64,000 nt of DNA from Phenylobacterium sp. (GTDB lineage Bacteria; Pseudomonadota; Alphaproteobacteria; Caulobacterales; Caulobacteraceae): contig NZ_JACESE010000003.1 in NCBI RefSeq assembly GCF_013911965.1, forward strand, positions 1-64,000, written 5' to 3'. The notes beneath the pieces were generated by a model that saw nothing but the letters and a program-made list of their open reading frames with translations, did no database searches and was not told the origin of the DNA. Both the position numbers and the translations under genes were made by a program. The number at the start of each line of letters is the position of its first letter. Within the stretch, counting starts at the first letter, position 1. This document shows, piece by piece, positions 52,500 through 61,650 of this stretch.

Positions 52500-52695
52500 A
52501 CGCTCACTCCTACGCCCGCCCGCATCCGGGGCGGAGTAGCGCAGTAAACGGTGACCGCCTGTTGACGTTCCCAAGGCGGAACGCCGTTTGTCGGCCCCCT
52601 CCTCGCCGGGCGCGCGACATGCTGCGGCAAGGTGACGACCTTGAATCCTATCAATCGATAGATATCTCTGCGAGAGCCTGTCGAGGAGCCCGCCC

Positions 52696-54018
52696 ATGGA
52701 GATGCAGCGCAGTCGTTCGGAACTCTGGCGCCGTGTCGAGGCCCAGGCCGCAGAGACGCCGGCCATCTATGGCGGGATCGACTTCTCCCGGATGCCGGAG
52801 CGATTCACGACCGCGCCCGACGGTGAGGCCGTCGACGGCTTCGAAAGCCTCGTCCCCGACATCCTGGCCGATCCGGACCTGCTGGAGACCATGGCCGCCT
52901 ACACCCTGATGGGAGACGCCGCGGCCGACGCCTATGCGGCCCTCATCCCGGCCTTCGGCTTCCGCCGCCTGATCGACATGCTGACCCTGGCCTGCGAACG
53001 GGGGGTGGAGGCGGTCGCCGACGCGCCCCCAGAACTGGCCGCCCTGATCGCCGACATGGAACGTCGGCCGAACTGGCTCGACATGGACCTCGTCAACGAG
53101 GGGGCGCGGCTGGAGCGGAACTCCTACGCCCACCTCGTGCCGTTCGCGATCCGCGGGGCCTTCCTCGCCACCTTCATGAACAAGTACTCGGCCCTGCCCA
53201 TGGCGCTGACCGGCTCGCTGTCGGACAGGCTGGCGGCCAAGCGGGTGCACGAGACGGCGACCTTCTTCACCCTCACCGTCATCCCCGGCGCGCTGGAGCG
53301 CTTCGGCCCGGCCTTCAAGGCGGCGGCCATGGTGCGTCTGATGCACGCCATGGTCCGCTTCAACGTCATGCAGAAGCCGGGCCTCTGGGACAGCAGGGTC
53401 TACGGCGTGCCGATCCCCCAGGTGGACCAGATGCCGGCGGGCCAGATCAGCTCCTTCCTCATAGCCTTTCAGTGCCTGCGCGAGGGCCGCGACTTCACCG
53501 CCGACGAGCGGGCCCGCATCGAGATCGCCCGCTATCGCTGCTTCCTGCTGGGCCTGCCGGAGGAACTTCTGGGCGAGACGCCGCAGGAGATCGCCCGCCT
53601 GATGCTGGCCCGCCAGGCCACCCTGCGCAGCGCCTTCGACGACGAGGTCTGCGGCGCCCTGGTGCGCGGCACCATGACGACGGAGCTGTCCCACGAGGCG
53701 TCCCTCGCCGGCCAGGTGGACCGCCAGCTGGAGCGGAGCTTTTCCAAGGCCTTCTTCATCCGGCACTTCCTGCGCGGGGACGTCCGTCGCGCCGCCCGGA
53801 TGGGCGTGCCCTATACGCTCGCCGACCGTCAGCTGGCCCTGGTGGCCGCCGTGCGCATCTTCTCGCAGCTGCGCTTCTACAAGACCCTCAGGTCGATCCC
53901 CGTGGTTCGGGAGGCGGCCGACCGCCGGCTGGTGAAGAAGCTGCATGGCCTCCTCGCCCGCTACGGTCACGCCGACTTCGTCTCCGACGCCGCCACCTAT
54001 CGCGGCGCCCATGGCTGA
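52696..54018 (+). CDS. MpaB-family oxygenase (DUF2236-like)
   Basis: A 440-aa protein resembling the MpaB/rubber-oxygenase (DUF2236) superfamily, haem-dependent oxygenases. Recognisable stretches are IRGAFLATFMNKYSALPMAL, RVHETATFFTLTVIPGALER and VRLMHAMVRFNVM, with the conserved RLMHA-x-x-R segment giving a candidate haem ligand His. The substrate is unknown. It is transcribed with the TetR gene, whose start overlaps its end by eight bases. Confidence 0.8.
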   Translation: MEMQRSRSELWRRVEAQAAETPAIYGGIDFSRMPERFTTAPDGEAVDGFESLVPDILADPDLLETMAAYTLMGDAAADAYAALIPAFGFRRLIDMLTLACERGVEAVADAPPELAALIADMERRPNWLDMDLVNEGARLERNSYAHLVPFAIRGAFLATFMNKYSALPMALTGSLSDRLAAKRVHETATFFTLTVIPGALERFGPAFKAAAMVRLMHAMVRFNVMQKPGLWDSRVYGVPIPQVDQMPAGQISSFLIAFQCLREGRDFTADERARIEIARYRCFLLGLPEELLGETPQEIARLMLARQATLRSAFDDEVCGALVRGTMTTELSHEASLAGQVDRQLERSFSKAFFIRHFLRGDVRRAARMGVPYTLADRQLALVAAVRIFSQLRFYKTLRSIPVVREAADRRLVKKLHGLLARYGHADFVSDAATYRGAHG

Positions 54019-54697
54019 GGCGCACGCCATCGAGGCGCCGCCCCGGCGGGCCGGCTACGCCAAGGGTGAGGAGACCCGCGCCGCCGTGATCGCCGCGGCG
54101 CTCTCGGAGTTCGGTGCCCGCGGCTACGCCGGTGCGACGACCCGAAAGATCGCCGAGGCGGCGGGCGTCACCCTCCCCGTCATCGCCTACCACTTCGGCG
54201 GCAAGGAGGGGCTGTATCGCGCCTGCGCCCAGGACATCGTCGCCCGCTATTACGAACACGCCGGCCCGGTCGCTTTCCAAGCCGAACAGGCTGTCAGGGC
54301 GGGCGCCTCGCCCGAGGACTGCCGCGCCTGTCTGCGTCAGGTGCTTCGCATGCTGCTGCGGGTCTTCGCCGGCGCCGACGAGGCGCAGGCCCGCGGCGCC
54401 TTCGTCGAGCGCGAGATCCGCGAGCGGGGGCCGGCCTTCCGGCTGCTGTACGAGGGCCTCTGGAAGCCGGGCGCAGACCTCGTCGCCCGGCTGATCGCCG
54501 GCGCCCAGGACCGCGACGCCGCCACGGCGGACGACCGGGCCGCAGCCCTCATGCTGATCTCAAGCCTTCTGGCCTTCCATGCCGGCCGCGACGTTTCGCT
54601 CTCGATCCTGGGCTGGGCGGAGCTGGACGCGGCGGCGCTGTCCCGTCTCGACCTGGTGATCGACCGCCTCGTGGCGGGGGTCTGCGCGCGCGTCTGA
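54011..54697 (+). CDS. TetR-family transcriptional regulator
   Basis: A 228-aa regulator with an N-terminal TetR HTH (AALSEFGARGYAGATTRKIA then GVTLPVIAYHFGGKEGLYRA) and a CerR-like (DUF1956) C-terminal ligand domain. YHFGGKEGLY is the usual TetR signature. Overlap with the oxygenase gene implies that it controls this operon. The start at 54011 is chosen because it overlaps the upstream stop; an earlier in-frame ATG lies inside the oxygenase gene. Confidence 0.9.
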   Translation: MAEAHAIEAPPRRAGYAKGEETRAAVIAAALSEFGARGYAGATTRKIAEAAGVTLPVIAYHFGGKEGLYRACAQDIVARYYEHAGPVAFQAEQAVRAGASPEDCRACLRQVLRMLLRVFAGADEAQARGAFVEREIRERGPAFRLLYEGLWKPGADLVARLIAGAQDRDAATADDRAAALMLISSLLAFHAGRDVSLSILGWAELDAAALSRLDLVIDRLVAGVCARV

Positions 54698-54735
54698 GGC
54701 GAGATCAGGCGGCCGGCGGATCCGCCGGAGGAAGG

Positions 54736-54812
54736 TGGCGCGCCCTGCAGGATTCGAACCTGCGACCGTCCGCTTAGAAGGCGGATGCTCTATCCAGCTG
54801 AGCTAAGGGCGC
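54736..54812 (-). tRNA. tRNA-Arg (anticodon UCU)
   Basis: The 77-base cloverleaf folds completely. The acceptor stem is GCGCCCT/AGGGCGC, the D arm GCTC/GAGC, the anticodon loop CTTCTAA and the T arm GCAGG-TTCGAAT-CCTGC. The 3' CCA is encoded. It decodes AGA. Confidence 0.95.
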
Positions 54813-54833
54813 CCTGGCCCGTCGACGCAGGGC

Positions 54834-55139
54834 TCAGTGCGTCCAGGGCATCTTGCGCCCGAAGGCGAAGTTGTCGGCGTAGGCCTTGATGATCCGCTTG
54901 GCCGGCTTGGGGTCGAAGACCTCGAAGGGAATGCCGTTCTGTTCGGCGTAGGCGACGGCCTCTTCCTTGGAGTCGAAGGACATGCGCACCTGCGCGCGGG
55001 TGTCGTCGGTCTGGGTCCAGCCCATCAGGGCGTCGGGCCGGCGCGCGCTGGCCGGTTCGAATTCCAGAACCCAGTCGCGCGACTTGGCGCGGCCCGACTG
55101 CATGGCGTTCTTGGCGGGGCGGAAGATGCGCGCGAGCAT
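54834..55139 (-). CDS. NDUFS4-type NADH dehydrogenase accessory subunit
   Basis: A 101-aa protein of the ETC complex I (NDUFS4/18-kDa) family, a supernumerary complex I subunit shared by alphaproteobacteria and mitochondria. Conserved features are RIFRPAKNAMQSGRAKSRDW, EFEPASARRPDALMGWTQTD and FDSKEEAVAYAEQNG. It lies between two tRNA genes, with only 21 bases to tRNA-Arg, and is far from the nuo operon as is usual. Confidence 0.93.
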   Translation of the reverse strand: MLARIFRPAKNAMQSGRAKSRDWVLEFEPASARRPDALMGWTQTDDTRAQVRMSFDSKEEAVAYAEQNGIPFEVFDPKPAKRIIKAYADNFAFGRKMPWTH

Positions 55140-55174
55140 GTGCGTGTCCCAATCTCGATACGGCCGCCGGCGGC

Positions 55175-55251
55175 TGGTCGGGGCGGCGTGATTCGAACAC
55201 GCGACCCTCTGCTCCCAAAGCAGATGCGCTACCAGGCTGCGCTACGCCCCG
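55175..55251 (-). tRNA. tRNA-Pro (anticodon UGG)
   Basis: The 77-base cloverleaf has acceptor stem CGGGGCG/CGCCCCG, D stem GCGC/GCGC, anticodon loop TTTGGGA and T arm GCGTG-TTCGAAT-CACGC. CCA is encoded. The 82 bases to the next gene hold nothing obvious. Confidence 0.95.
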
Positions 55252-55333
55252 GAACGGACGCCAGCGAAGCGTCTCATGCCACGCCGCGCCCTGCGCCGCA
55301 ATCTGCGGCCGGGGCGCTCCACGGCCTCTGCGC

Positions 55334-55777
55334 TCAGCCGCCGCGGCGGTGCATCAGCTTGAAGACGCCGGAGCCCCGGACGACGTCGCGGCCGGCCACA
55401 TGGGCGCGCGCCTCGACAAAGGCGACGTCCTTGGTGGCCCGGGTCACCCTCGCCTCGCCCATGATCCACTCCCCCACCCGGGCCATGTGCAGGAAGTCGA
55501 CGGACAGGTGGATGGTCACGCCCGGCCGGCGGGCGGCGCGGAAGACGGCGGCGCCCATCAGCCCGTCCAGGAAGCTCGACAGCATGCCGCCATGGACGAG
55601 GCCCAGGCCGTTGGCGTGCCGCTGCAGGGCGAAGAAGGCGTGCTCGGTCAGTTCGCCCTGCTCGGCCTTGTGGAAGTAGGGCCCGTTGTGGCTGGAGAAG
55701 TTCCCCCGTCCTTCGGAGCGGACGAAACCCGCCGGCGGCGGCGGCACGCCTTCGGCGTCGCGCAGGTCGTCAGCCAC
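55334..55777 (-). CDS. PaaI-family hotdog thioesterase
   Basis: A 147-aa hotdog-fold acyl-CoA thioesterase. The family signature NGLGLVHGGMLSSFLDGLMG (HGG plus acidic residue) is followed by TIHLSVDFLHMARVGEWI and the third strand. The substrate is unknown. The gene start overlaps the stop of the DUF192 gene by eight bases, placing it at the end of a DUF192-thioesterase unit. Confidence 0.9.
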   Translation of the reverse strand: MADDLRDAEGVPPPPAGFVRSEGRGNFSSHNGPYFHKAEQGELTEHAFFALQRHANGLGLVHGGMLSSFLDGLMGAAVFRAARRPGVTIHLSVDFLHMARVGEWIMGEARVTRATKDVAFVEARAHVAGRDVVRGSGVFKLMHRRGG

Positions 55778-56237
55778 GGGGGAAGATCCGGTGGACGACG
55801 CGGTCGCCCGGCAGGACGCCGAGTTCCGCCGCCCGGCCGCCGGGGATCTCCAGCACGGCCCGGACCGGCCCGCCGGAGGGCACCCCCTGGTCGGACATCG
55901 GCGTGGTGTTGCGCGCGATCGAGCGGATGCGGCCGTCGGCGCGGATGAAGATCATGTCCAGCGGGATGTAGGTGTTGCGCATCCAGAACGAGACCGACCG
56001 CTCGGTCTTGAAGTCGAACAGCATGCCGCGATCGGCCGCCAGGGATCTGCGGTACATGAGGCCCTGCGCGCGCTCACGGTCGTCGTCGGCGATCTCCACC
56101 ATGAACGTCGTCCGGCCCTTCGCCGTGACGATCTCCAGCGGCTCCAGTGCGGCGGCGGCGGCCAGCGGAAGGCCCGGCGCGGCGAACACGGCCAGGCCCG
56201 CCAAGAGGGCGCGGCGGTCGATAGCGGATTGGGACAA
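55770..56237 (-). CDS. DUF192 family exported protein
   Basis: A 155-aa protein with an N-terminal signal sequence (LLAGLAVFAAPGLPLAAAAA) and a DUF192 domain: RAQGLMYRRSLAADRGMLFD, FWMRNTYIPLDMIFI and VLEIPGGRAAELGV. The family is periplasmic, with unknown function. In many alphaproteobacteria it lies beside a two-domain cold-shock gene, as here (29-base gap). Confidence 0.9.
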   Translation of the reverse strand: MSQSAIDRRALLAGLAVFAAPGLPLAAAAALEPLEIVTAKGRTTFMVEIADDDRERAQGLMYRRSLAADRGMLFDFKTERSVSFWMRNTYIPLDMIFIRADGRIRSIARNTTPMSDQGVPSGGPVRAVLEIPGGRAAELGVLPGDRVVHRIFPRG

Positions 56238-56266
56238 GCGGACGATCTCCGGCGGTCTAGAGGCCC

Positions 56267-56872
56267 TCAGGCCAGACCTACCGACTCGATCTCGGCGACG
56301 ACAAGCCCTTTCGGCCCCTCGGCGAACCTCACCATCACGTCATCGCCCGGCTGCAGGTCCTCGATTCCGGCCCGCCGCAGGGTCTCGATGTGCACGAAGA
56401 TGTCGCCGGACTGGGTTTCGCGGACGACGAAGCCATAGCCCTTGGCGCGGTTGAACCACTTCACCTTGGCCCGCTCCAGCGGACCGGCGGCCAGGGGCGG
56501 ACGCCGCGGCCGACTGTGCAGCCCGCCCAGGCGGTCGTGGCCGTCGCGACGGCCATGGTCGTGACCCGGCGCCGCCCGGCGAACCTCGCCCGCCGGCGGG
56601 GCGGCGCTCTCGTCCAGTTCGTGAACCTCCGAAACCTGCCAGCCCTTGGGGCGGCGAATGGCGTCGCAGATGATCACCGCCCCCTCCAGGGCGCTCTCCC
56701 GGCCCGAGTTCCGCAAGGAGGTGACGTGCAGCAGCACGTCCTTCAGGTCCGTCTTGCTCGGGTCGTCAGGAACCACGAAGCCGTAGCCCTTGCCCGCATC
56801 GAACCATTTTACGCGGCCGCTGATCCGCACAGCGTCGTGCGAACCGACATCTTCGAAATCGTAACCAGACAT
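56267..56872 (-). CDS. Two-domain cold-shock protein
   Basis: A 201-aa RNA/DNA-binding protein with two cold-shock domains. The first shows [17 protein letters not shown] and the second [16 protein letters not shown] followed by [11 protein letters not shown] charged linker (about 90-120) joins them. The RNP1-like motif is intact in both. Alphaproteobacteria use such double-domain forms (CspC/CspD-like), often in stationary phase. The start at 56872 ([10 protein letters not shown]) is preferred over an upstream in-frame start. Confidence 0.92.
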   Translation of the reverse strand: MSGYDFEDVGSHDAVRISGRVKWFDAGKGYGFVVPDDPSKTDLKDVLLHVTSLRNSGRESALEGAVIICDAIRRPKGWQVSEVHELDESAAPPAGEVRRAAPGHDHGRRDGHDRLGGLHSRPRRPPLAAGPLERAKVKWFNRAKGYGFVVRETQSGDIFVHIETLRRAGIEDLQPGDDVMVRFAEGPKGLVVAEIESVGLA

Positions 56873-57054
56873 GCGCCCCTCTGGCCTGGTCCCCTGATCC
56901 CTGTGGGAATAGGCCAACTATAACACTGTTCTCGCGAGACGAGAGCCGTCAATCCCGATTCGGCGACAATTGGGGGCGCGAGGCCGAATCGTGGCGGACG
57001 AGGTCAGGTCGGGTTCGCGCCGGGCGCGGAAAGCGGCGCCCGGCGGCGGCCCGC

Positions 57055-57318
57055 TCAGTTCTCGACTTCGGGAACGTCGACGGGGGGCAGGTCCTGGGCC
57101 GTGTCGGCGGTGGCGGCCGGATCGGCGGTCGTCGGCGCCATGGCCGCGCCTTCGCCGGCCACGCCCGTTGCGCCGGCGTCGGGCGCGGGGGTCTGGGTGG
57201 AGCTGGTGTCGGGCATTTCCGCCGCGGTCTCCGTCTCCTCCGGATTGGGGTTGGTGCAGGCGGCCAGGGACAGGGCCGCGACGGCGGCGGCGGTCAGGCT
57301 GACGAGGCGGATGTTCAA
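57055..57318 (-). CDS. Small Thr/Ala/Pro-rich lipoprotein
   Basis: An 87-aa protein: signal peptide SLTAAAVAALSLAAC with lipobox, then a low-complexity tail rich in Thr, Ala, Pro and acidic residues with no recognised domain. The TTG at 57318 is chosen because GGAGGAGAG lies just upstream; the first ATG is 20 codons earlier and adds basic residues before the signal. Function unknown, probably a surface or envelope spacer. Confidence 0.65.
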   Translation of the reverse strand: MNIRLVSLTAAAVAALSLAACTNPNPEETETAAEMPDTSSTQTPAPDAGATGVAGEGAAMAPTTADPAATADTAQDLPPVDVPEVEN

Positions 57319-57428
57319 GGGCTCTCTCCTCCGATTGCGGAGGTTCAACGCCGAAAGGCGAAGGTCGTTGCGCCGCATCGCGACGCCTCGAATGGAGCTG
57401 CTCTTTCAGGGAAGAGAAAGCTCCGCGC

Positions 57429-57503
57429 TGGCAGTCCCTAGGGGAGTCGAACCCCTCTCTCCAGGTTGAAAACCTGGCGTCCTAACCGATAGACGAAGGG
57501 ACC
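57429..57503 (-). tRNA. tRNA-Glu (anticodon UUC)
   Basis: The 75-base cloverleaf has acceptor GGTCCCT/AGGGACT with a terminal G-U pair, anticodon loop TTTTCAA and T arm AGGGG-TTCGACT-CCCCT. CCA is encoded. It lies 56 bases after the recJ stop on the same strand. Confidence 0.95.
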
Positions 57504-57559
57504 ACTCGGCGCGGAGGGCGGCTCTATATCCGCCTTCCCCACGGCGTGCAACCCATCCC

Positions 57560-59362
57560 TTAGACGTTTTTGCGACGGGGGTCGGCGACGTCCTCGATCT
57601 CCAGCTCCACGCCCTGCCGGCCGTTCCAGTCGTCGGCCTTCAAACGCCCGGCCACATGGGCTGCGCCGCCCTCTTCCATCAGCCGGCGGCCGATCTCCGT
57701 CTCGCCGCAGCGCCAGGCGACGGCCTTGAGCCGTCCGCCGGAACGGTCGGTGATCGTGCACCTCAGATGGCCGCCCCTCAGCATCATCGGACGTTCGATT
57801 CGCACGTCGGCGGCGGCGAACATCGGCTCCGGATTGCCCGGTCCGAACGGCGCCAGCTGCTGAAACGACTCGAAGAGCGCACGATCAGCCCCGGCGGCCG
57901 TCACCAGGGCGTCGATCTCGAGCGCGTCGGCCTCGGCCGCGGCCTGGGCCTCGGCGGCGATCGCCTGGCAGAGGAACTCGCGCAGTTCCGGCAGGGCCGA
58001 GGGGCGGACCGAAAGCCCCGCGGCCATGGCGTGGCCGCCGCCGGACAGCAGCAGGCCCGCGTCGTAGGCGGCCTGGACGGCCCGGCCAAGGTTCACGCCC
58101 GGCTGCGAGCGGCCGGACCCTTTCCCGACATCGGCGGCCCGGTCGATCCCGACCACGATGGCCGGCTTGCGATAGCGTTCGCGCAGACGGCCGGCCACGA
58201 TGCCGATGACGCCGGGGTGCCAGTCGTCGGCGGCGACCAGCAGCAGGGGCTGATCGGCGAAGTTGCTCTCCCGCTCGATGGTCCGCGCGGCCGCCTCCAG
58301 CACCTCGTTCTCGACCTCGCGGCGGGAGGCGTTGAGGGCGTCGAGTTCGAGCGCGATCTTGCGCGCCTCGTCCGGGTCGTCGGTGGACAGCAGCCGGGCG
58401 CCCAGGTCGGAGCGGCCGATGCGCCCGCCGGCGTTGATCCGGGGGCCCAGCAGGAAGCCGGCATGGAAGGTGGTGGCCGGCCCCTTGCCGCCTGCGGCCT
58501 CCAGGAGGGCCTTGAGGCCCGGATTGCCCCAGGCCGACATCACCTTCAGCCCCTGGGCCGTCAGGGCCCTGTTGAAGCCCACGAGCTGCGTCACGTCGCA
58601 AACGGCGCCCAGGGCCGCCAGGTCGAGCCACTGGCGCAGGTCGGGTTCGGCGCGGCCGTCGAACAAGCCCCGCCGCCGCGCCTCGCGGTTGAGGGCGGCC
58701 AGCAGGACGAAGGTCACTCCCGCCGCGGCCAGGACGCCCTGCCCCGAGCCGCAGTCGGGGCGGTTGGGATTGACCAGCGCGGCGCAGACGGGGACCTCGT
58801 CCCGCATCAGGTGGTGATCGATCACCACCACCTCCAGCCCGATCTCGGCGGCGCAGGCGATGGCGTCGACCGCCGCGGCCCCGCAGTCGACCGTGACGAC
58901 GAGCTCGGCGCCCTGTTCGCGAAGGCTCCGGAACGCCGCCGGCGAGGGGCCGTAGCCCTCGGTGATCCGGTCGGGAACATAGATGGGCAGCGCCTTGCCC
59001 ATGGCCGCGAACCAGCGGACGAGCTGGGCTGCGCTGGAGGCGCCGTCGACGTCGTAGTCGGCGAAAACCACGCATCGGCGGTCGCGCTCGACGGCGTCCA
59101 CCAGGATGGACGCGGCCTTGTCCATGTCGGCGAAACAGGACGGATCGGGGAACAGGGCCTTCAGCGTCGGCGCGAGGTAGCTGCCCGCCGCCGCCTCGTC
59201 GATCCCGCGCGCGGCCAGGGCGCGGGCCAGGGGTTCGGCCAGCCCCAGCGCCAGCTGGTGCCGGCGGGCCAGATCGGGATCGGCCGGCCGCTCGCGCCAG
59301 CGCCGGCCGCTTAGGGAGCGGTCGACGCCGAGGTATCCGAGCGGGCCGGCCCCGTCGGCCAT
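57560..59362 (-). CDS. recJ: Single-stranded-DNA exonuclease RecJ
   Basis: A 600-aa 5'-3' exonuclease of the DHH family. DYDVDGASSAAQLV, VTVDCGAAAVDAI, VVIDHHLM (the DHH motif) and LGAVCDVTQL lie in the N-terminal half. The DHHA1 segment GGHAMAAGLSV and a C-terminal OB-like domain (FGPGNPEPMF) follow. The length is normal. It starts two bases after glpX, ending the aminotransferase-hom-glpX-recJ operon. Confidence 0.95.
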   Translation of the reverse strand: MADGAGPLGYLGVDRSLSGRRWRERPADPDLARRHQLALGLAEPLARALAARGIDEAAAGSYLAPTLKALFPDPSCFADMDKAASILVDAVERDRRCVVFADYDVDGASSAAQLVRWFAAMGKALPIYVPDRITEGYGPSPAAFRSLREQGAELVVTVDCGAAAVDAIACAAEIGLEVVVIDHHLMRDEVPVCAALVNPNRPDCGSGQGVLAAAGVTFVLLAALNREARRRGLFDGRAEPDLRQWLDLAALGAVCDVTQLVGFNRALTAQGLKVMSAWGNPGLKALLEAAGGKGPATTFHAGFLLGPRINAGGRIGRSDLGARLLSTDDPDEARKIALELDALNASRREVENEVLEAAARTIERESNFADQPLLLVAADDWHPGVIGIVAGRLRERYRKPAIVVGIDRAADVGKGSGRSQPGVNLGRAVQAAYDAGLLLSGGGHAMAAGLSVRPSALPELREFLCQAIAAEAQAAAEADALEIDALVTAAGADRALFESFQQLAPFGPGNPEPMFAAADVRIERPMMLRGGHLRCTITDRSGGRLKAVAWRCGETEIGRRLMEEGGAAHVAGRLKADDWNGRQGVELEIEDVADPRRKNV

Positions 59363-59364
59363 GG

Positions 59365-60315
59365 TCAGACGGGCCGCTTCATCCGCACTTCCCGGACGGT
59401 GCGGGTGGACGAGTTCATGACCAGGGTGTGGGTATGGACGAAGCCGTCCTTCAGCTTCACGCCGTCGAGCAGGGCGCCCTTGGTCACCCCCGTGGCGGCG
59501 AAGATGGCGTCGGCGCGGACCATCTCGTGCAGGTCGTACTTCTTGTCCAGATCGGTGATCCCGCAGCGCTCGGCGCGGGCCCGCTCATCGGCGTTGCGGA
59601 ACACGAGCCGGCCCTGGAACTGGCCGCCCACGCACTTCAGCGCCGCGCAGGCCAGCACGCCCTCGGGCGCCCCGCCCTGCCCCACATAGAGGTCGACCCC
59701 GGTTTCCGGATCGGCGGTGTTGATCACGCCGGCCACGTCCCCATCGGTGATCAGGTGGACGCGCGCGCCGACTTCCCGCAGGCTGGCGATGATCTCCGCA
59801 TGGCGCGGCCGGTCGAGGACGCAGGCGGTGATGTCCGAAGGCTCGACGCCCTTGGCCTTGGCCAGGGCCTTGACGTTTTCGGCCGGGCTCTTGTCCAGGT
59901 CGATGACGCCGGGCGGGAAGCCGGGCCCGCAGGCGATCTTGTCCATATAGGTGTCGGGCGCGTTCAGCAGGGTGCCCTTCGGCGCCCAGGCCATGACGGC
60001 GAGCGCATTGGCCATCGCCTTGGCGGTCAGCGTCGTGCCTTCGAGCGGATCGAGGGCGATATCGATCGCCGGGCCGCCGCGGCCCACCTTCTCGCCGATG
60101 TAGAGCATCGGCGCTTCGTCCCGTTCGCCCTCGCCGATGACGATCTCGCCGTCGATCTCGAGGTCGTTGAGCGCCGTGCGCATGGCGTCGACGGCGGCCT
60201 GATCGGCGGCCTTCTCATCCCCGCGGCCCACCAGCTTCCAGGCGGCGATCGCGGCGATCTCCGTCACCCGGACCGAATCCAGCACCAGTCCGCGATCGAG
60301 AGTTTCAGAACTCAT
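59365..60315 (-). CDS. glpX: Class II fructose-1,6-bisphosphatase
   Basis: A 316-aa GlpX-family phosphatase for gluconeogenesis. The metal/substrate sites are IGEGERDEAPML, IALDPLEGTT and GQGGAPEGVLACAALKC. A C-terminal VRMKRPV closes the protein. The start at 60315 (MSSETLDRG) is preferred over one eight codons earlier. It sits between hom (45-base gap) and recJ (two bases). Confidence 0.95.
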   Translation of the reverse strand: MSSETLDRGLVLDSVRVTEIAAIAAWKLVGRGDEKAADQAAVDAMRTALNDLEIDGEIVIGEGERDEAPMLYIGEKVGRGGPAIDIALDPLEGTTLTAKAMANALAVMAWAPKGTLLNAPDTYMDKIACGPGFPPGVIDLDKSPAENVKALAKAKGVEPSDITACVLDRPRHAEIIASLREVGARVHLITDGDVAGVINTADPETGVDLYVGQGGAPEGVLACAALKCVGGQFQGRLVFRNADERARAERCGITDLDKKYDLHEMVRADAIFAATGVTKGALLDGVKLKDGFVHTHTLVMNSSTRTVREVRMKRPV

Positions 60316-60360
60316 GGCCGTCTCCGCCTTGCTCGCCAAAGTCTAAGTTTCCAGGGATTC

Positions 60361-61650
60361 TCATGTCCGCGCGATTCGCATCAGACGCGGTTGCTCGATG
60401 ACCGCAGGGTGACCGGCGATCCGCTCGACCGCCGCGGCGAGGACCGCCTCGGACACCGCATGGGTGGTCAGCACGATGGGCACGCCCTGCGCATCCTCGA
60501 CCGGCTTCTGGAGGAAGCTCTCGATCGAGACGCCGGCCTCGGCCAGGGTTTCGGACACGGCGGCGATTACGCCCGGCTCGTCCTTCACCAGCAGGCGCAG
60601 ATAGGCCCGCACCACATTGCGGCTGCGATCGCCGGGGCGGAACCGCACCAGTTCGCCGGCCGGCTTCTGGAAGACCGGTCGAGACGCGCAGGTCATCACG
60701 TCGGCGATGTCGGCCGCGACGGCGGCGGCCGTCGGCGCCGCTCCGGCGCCCGCGCCCTGCAGGAAGACGCGGCCAAGCCGCTCGCCCTCGATGAACAGCG
60801 CATTGAGCGCCCCGCCGGCCTGGGCGAGCGGATGGTTGAGCGGAACGAGCGTGGGATGCACCCCCACGGTCACGCCCTGCTCGCCGCGCTCGGCCGAGGC
60901 GATCAGCTTGATCCGGTAGCCCAGGTCCTTCGCCATCCGGATATCGAGGAGCTCGACCTGGTCGACCCCCTCCACCTCTGCGGCGGCGAAGTTCGGCGCG
61001 CAGCCGAAGGCAAGCGCCGCCAGGATGGTGATCTTGTGGGCCGCATCGAAGCCGCCCACGTCCATGGTCGGATCGGCCTCGGCGTAACCCAGGCGCTGGG
61101 CCTCAGCCAGGACGTCCTCGAAGGCGCGGCCGCCGCTCTCCATCTCCGAAAGGATGAAGTTGCAGGTGCCGTTGAGGATGCCGGCGATGCTCGTCAGGTC
61201 GTCGCCGACCATGGCCTCGCGCACCATCTTGACCGCCGGCGTGCCGCCCATGACGGCCGCCTCGAATAGAAGCGGGACCTCATGGGCCTCGGCAAGCGCC
61301 GCGAGCTCGGCGCCGTGCTCGGCGATCAGCGCCTTGTTCGCGGTCACGACGGGTTTGCCGGCGCGGAGCGCCGCCTCGACCGCGGCCTTGGCCGGGCCGT
61401 CGGAGCCCCCGATCAGCTCGACGAAGAGGTCGACCTCGTCGGACTGGGCGAGCGCCACCGGATCGTCGAACCAGGGCAGGTTCGAGATGTCGAACGGCCG
61501 CGGCCGCGTCCGCGAGCGGGCCGAGACGCCGGTGACCCGCGCCTTGCCGCCCGCCGGCGCGAAGTGCGGGCGCTCGCTGAGGAAGGTGAGAAGGCCGGTC
61601 CCGACCGTGCCGAGTCCCGCGACGCCGATCCGCCAGTCGCGAGCGCTCAT
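60361..61650 (-). CDS. hom: Homoserine dehydrogenase
   Basis: A 429-aa NAD(P)-dependent enzyme of Thr/Met synthesis. The Rossmann motif GVAGLGTVGTGLL, ELIGGSDGPAKAAVEAAL, the GILNGTCNFILSEM active-site loop and the catalytic-domain stretch EADPTMDVGGFDAAHK are all present. A C-terminal ACT domain (DEPGVIAAVSETLAEAGVSI) allows feedback control. The start overlaps the aminotransferase stop (ATGA). No regulatory leader is seen. Confidence 0.95.
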   Translation of the reverse strand: MSARDWRIGVAGLGTVGTGLLTFLSERPHFAPAGGKARVTGVSARSRTRPRPFDISNLPWFDDPVALAQSDEVDLFVELIGGSDGPAKAAVEAALRAGKPVVTANKALIAEHGAELAALAEAHEVPLLFEAAVMGGTPAVKMVREAMVGDDLTSIAGILNGTCNFILSEMESGGRAFEDVLAEAQRLGYAEADPTMDVGGFDAAHKITILAALAFGCAPNFAAAEVEGVDQVELLDIRMAKDLGYRIKLIASAERGEQGVTVGVHPTLVPLNHPLAQAGGALNALFIEGERLGRVFLQGAGAGAAPTAAAVAADIADVMTCASRPVFQKPAGELVRFRPGDRSRNVVRAYLRLLVKDEPGVIAAVSETLAEAGVSIESFLQKPVEDAQGVPIVLTTHAVSEAVLAAAVERIAGHPAVIEQPRLMRIART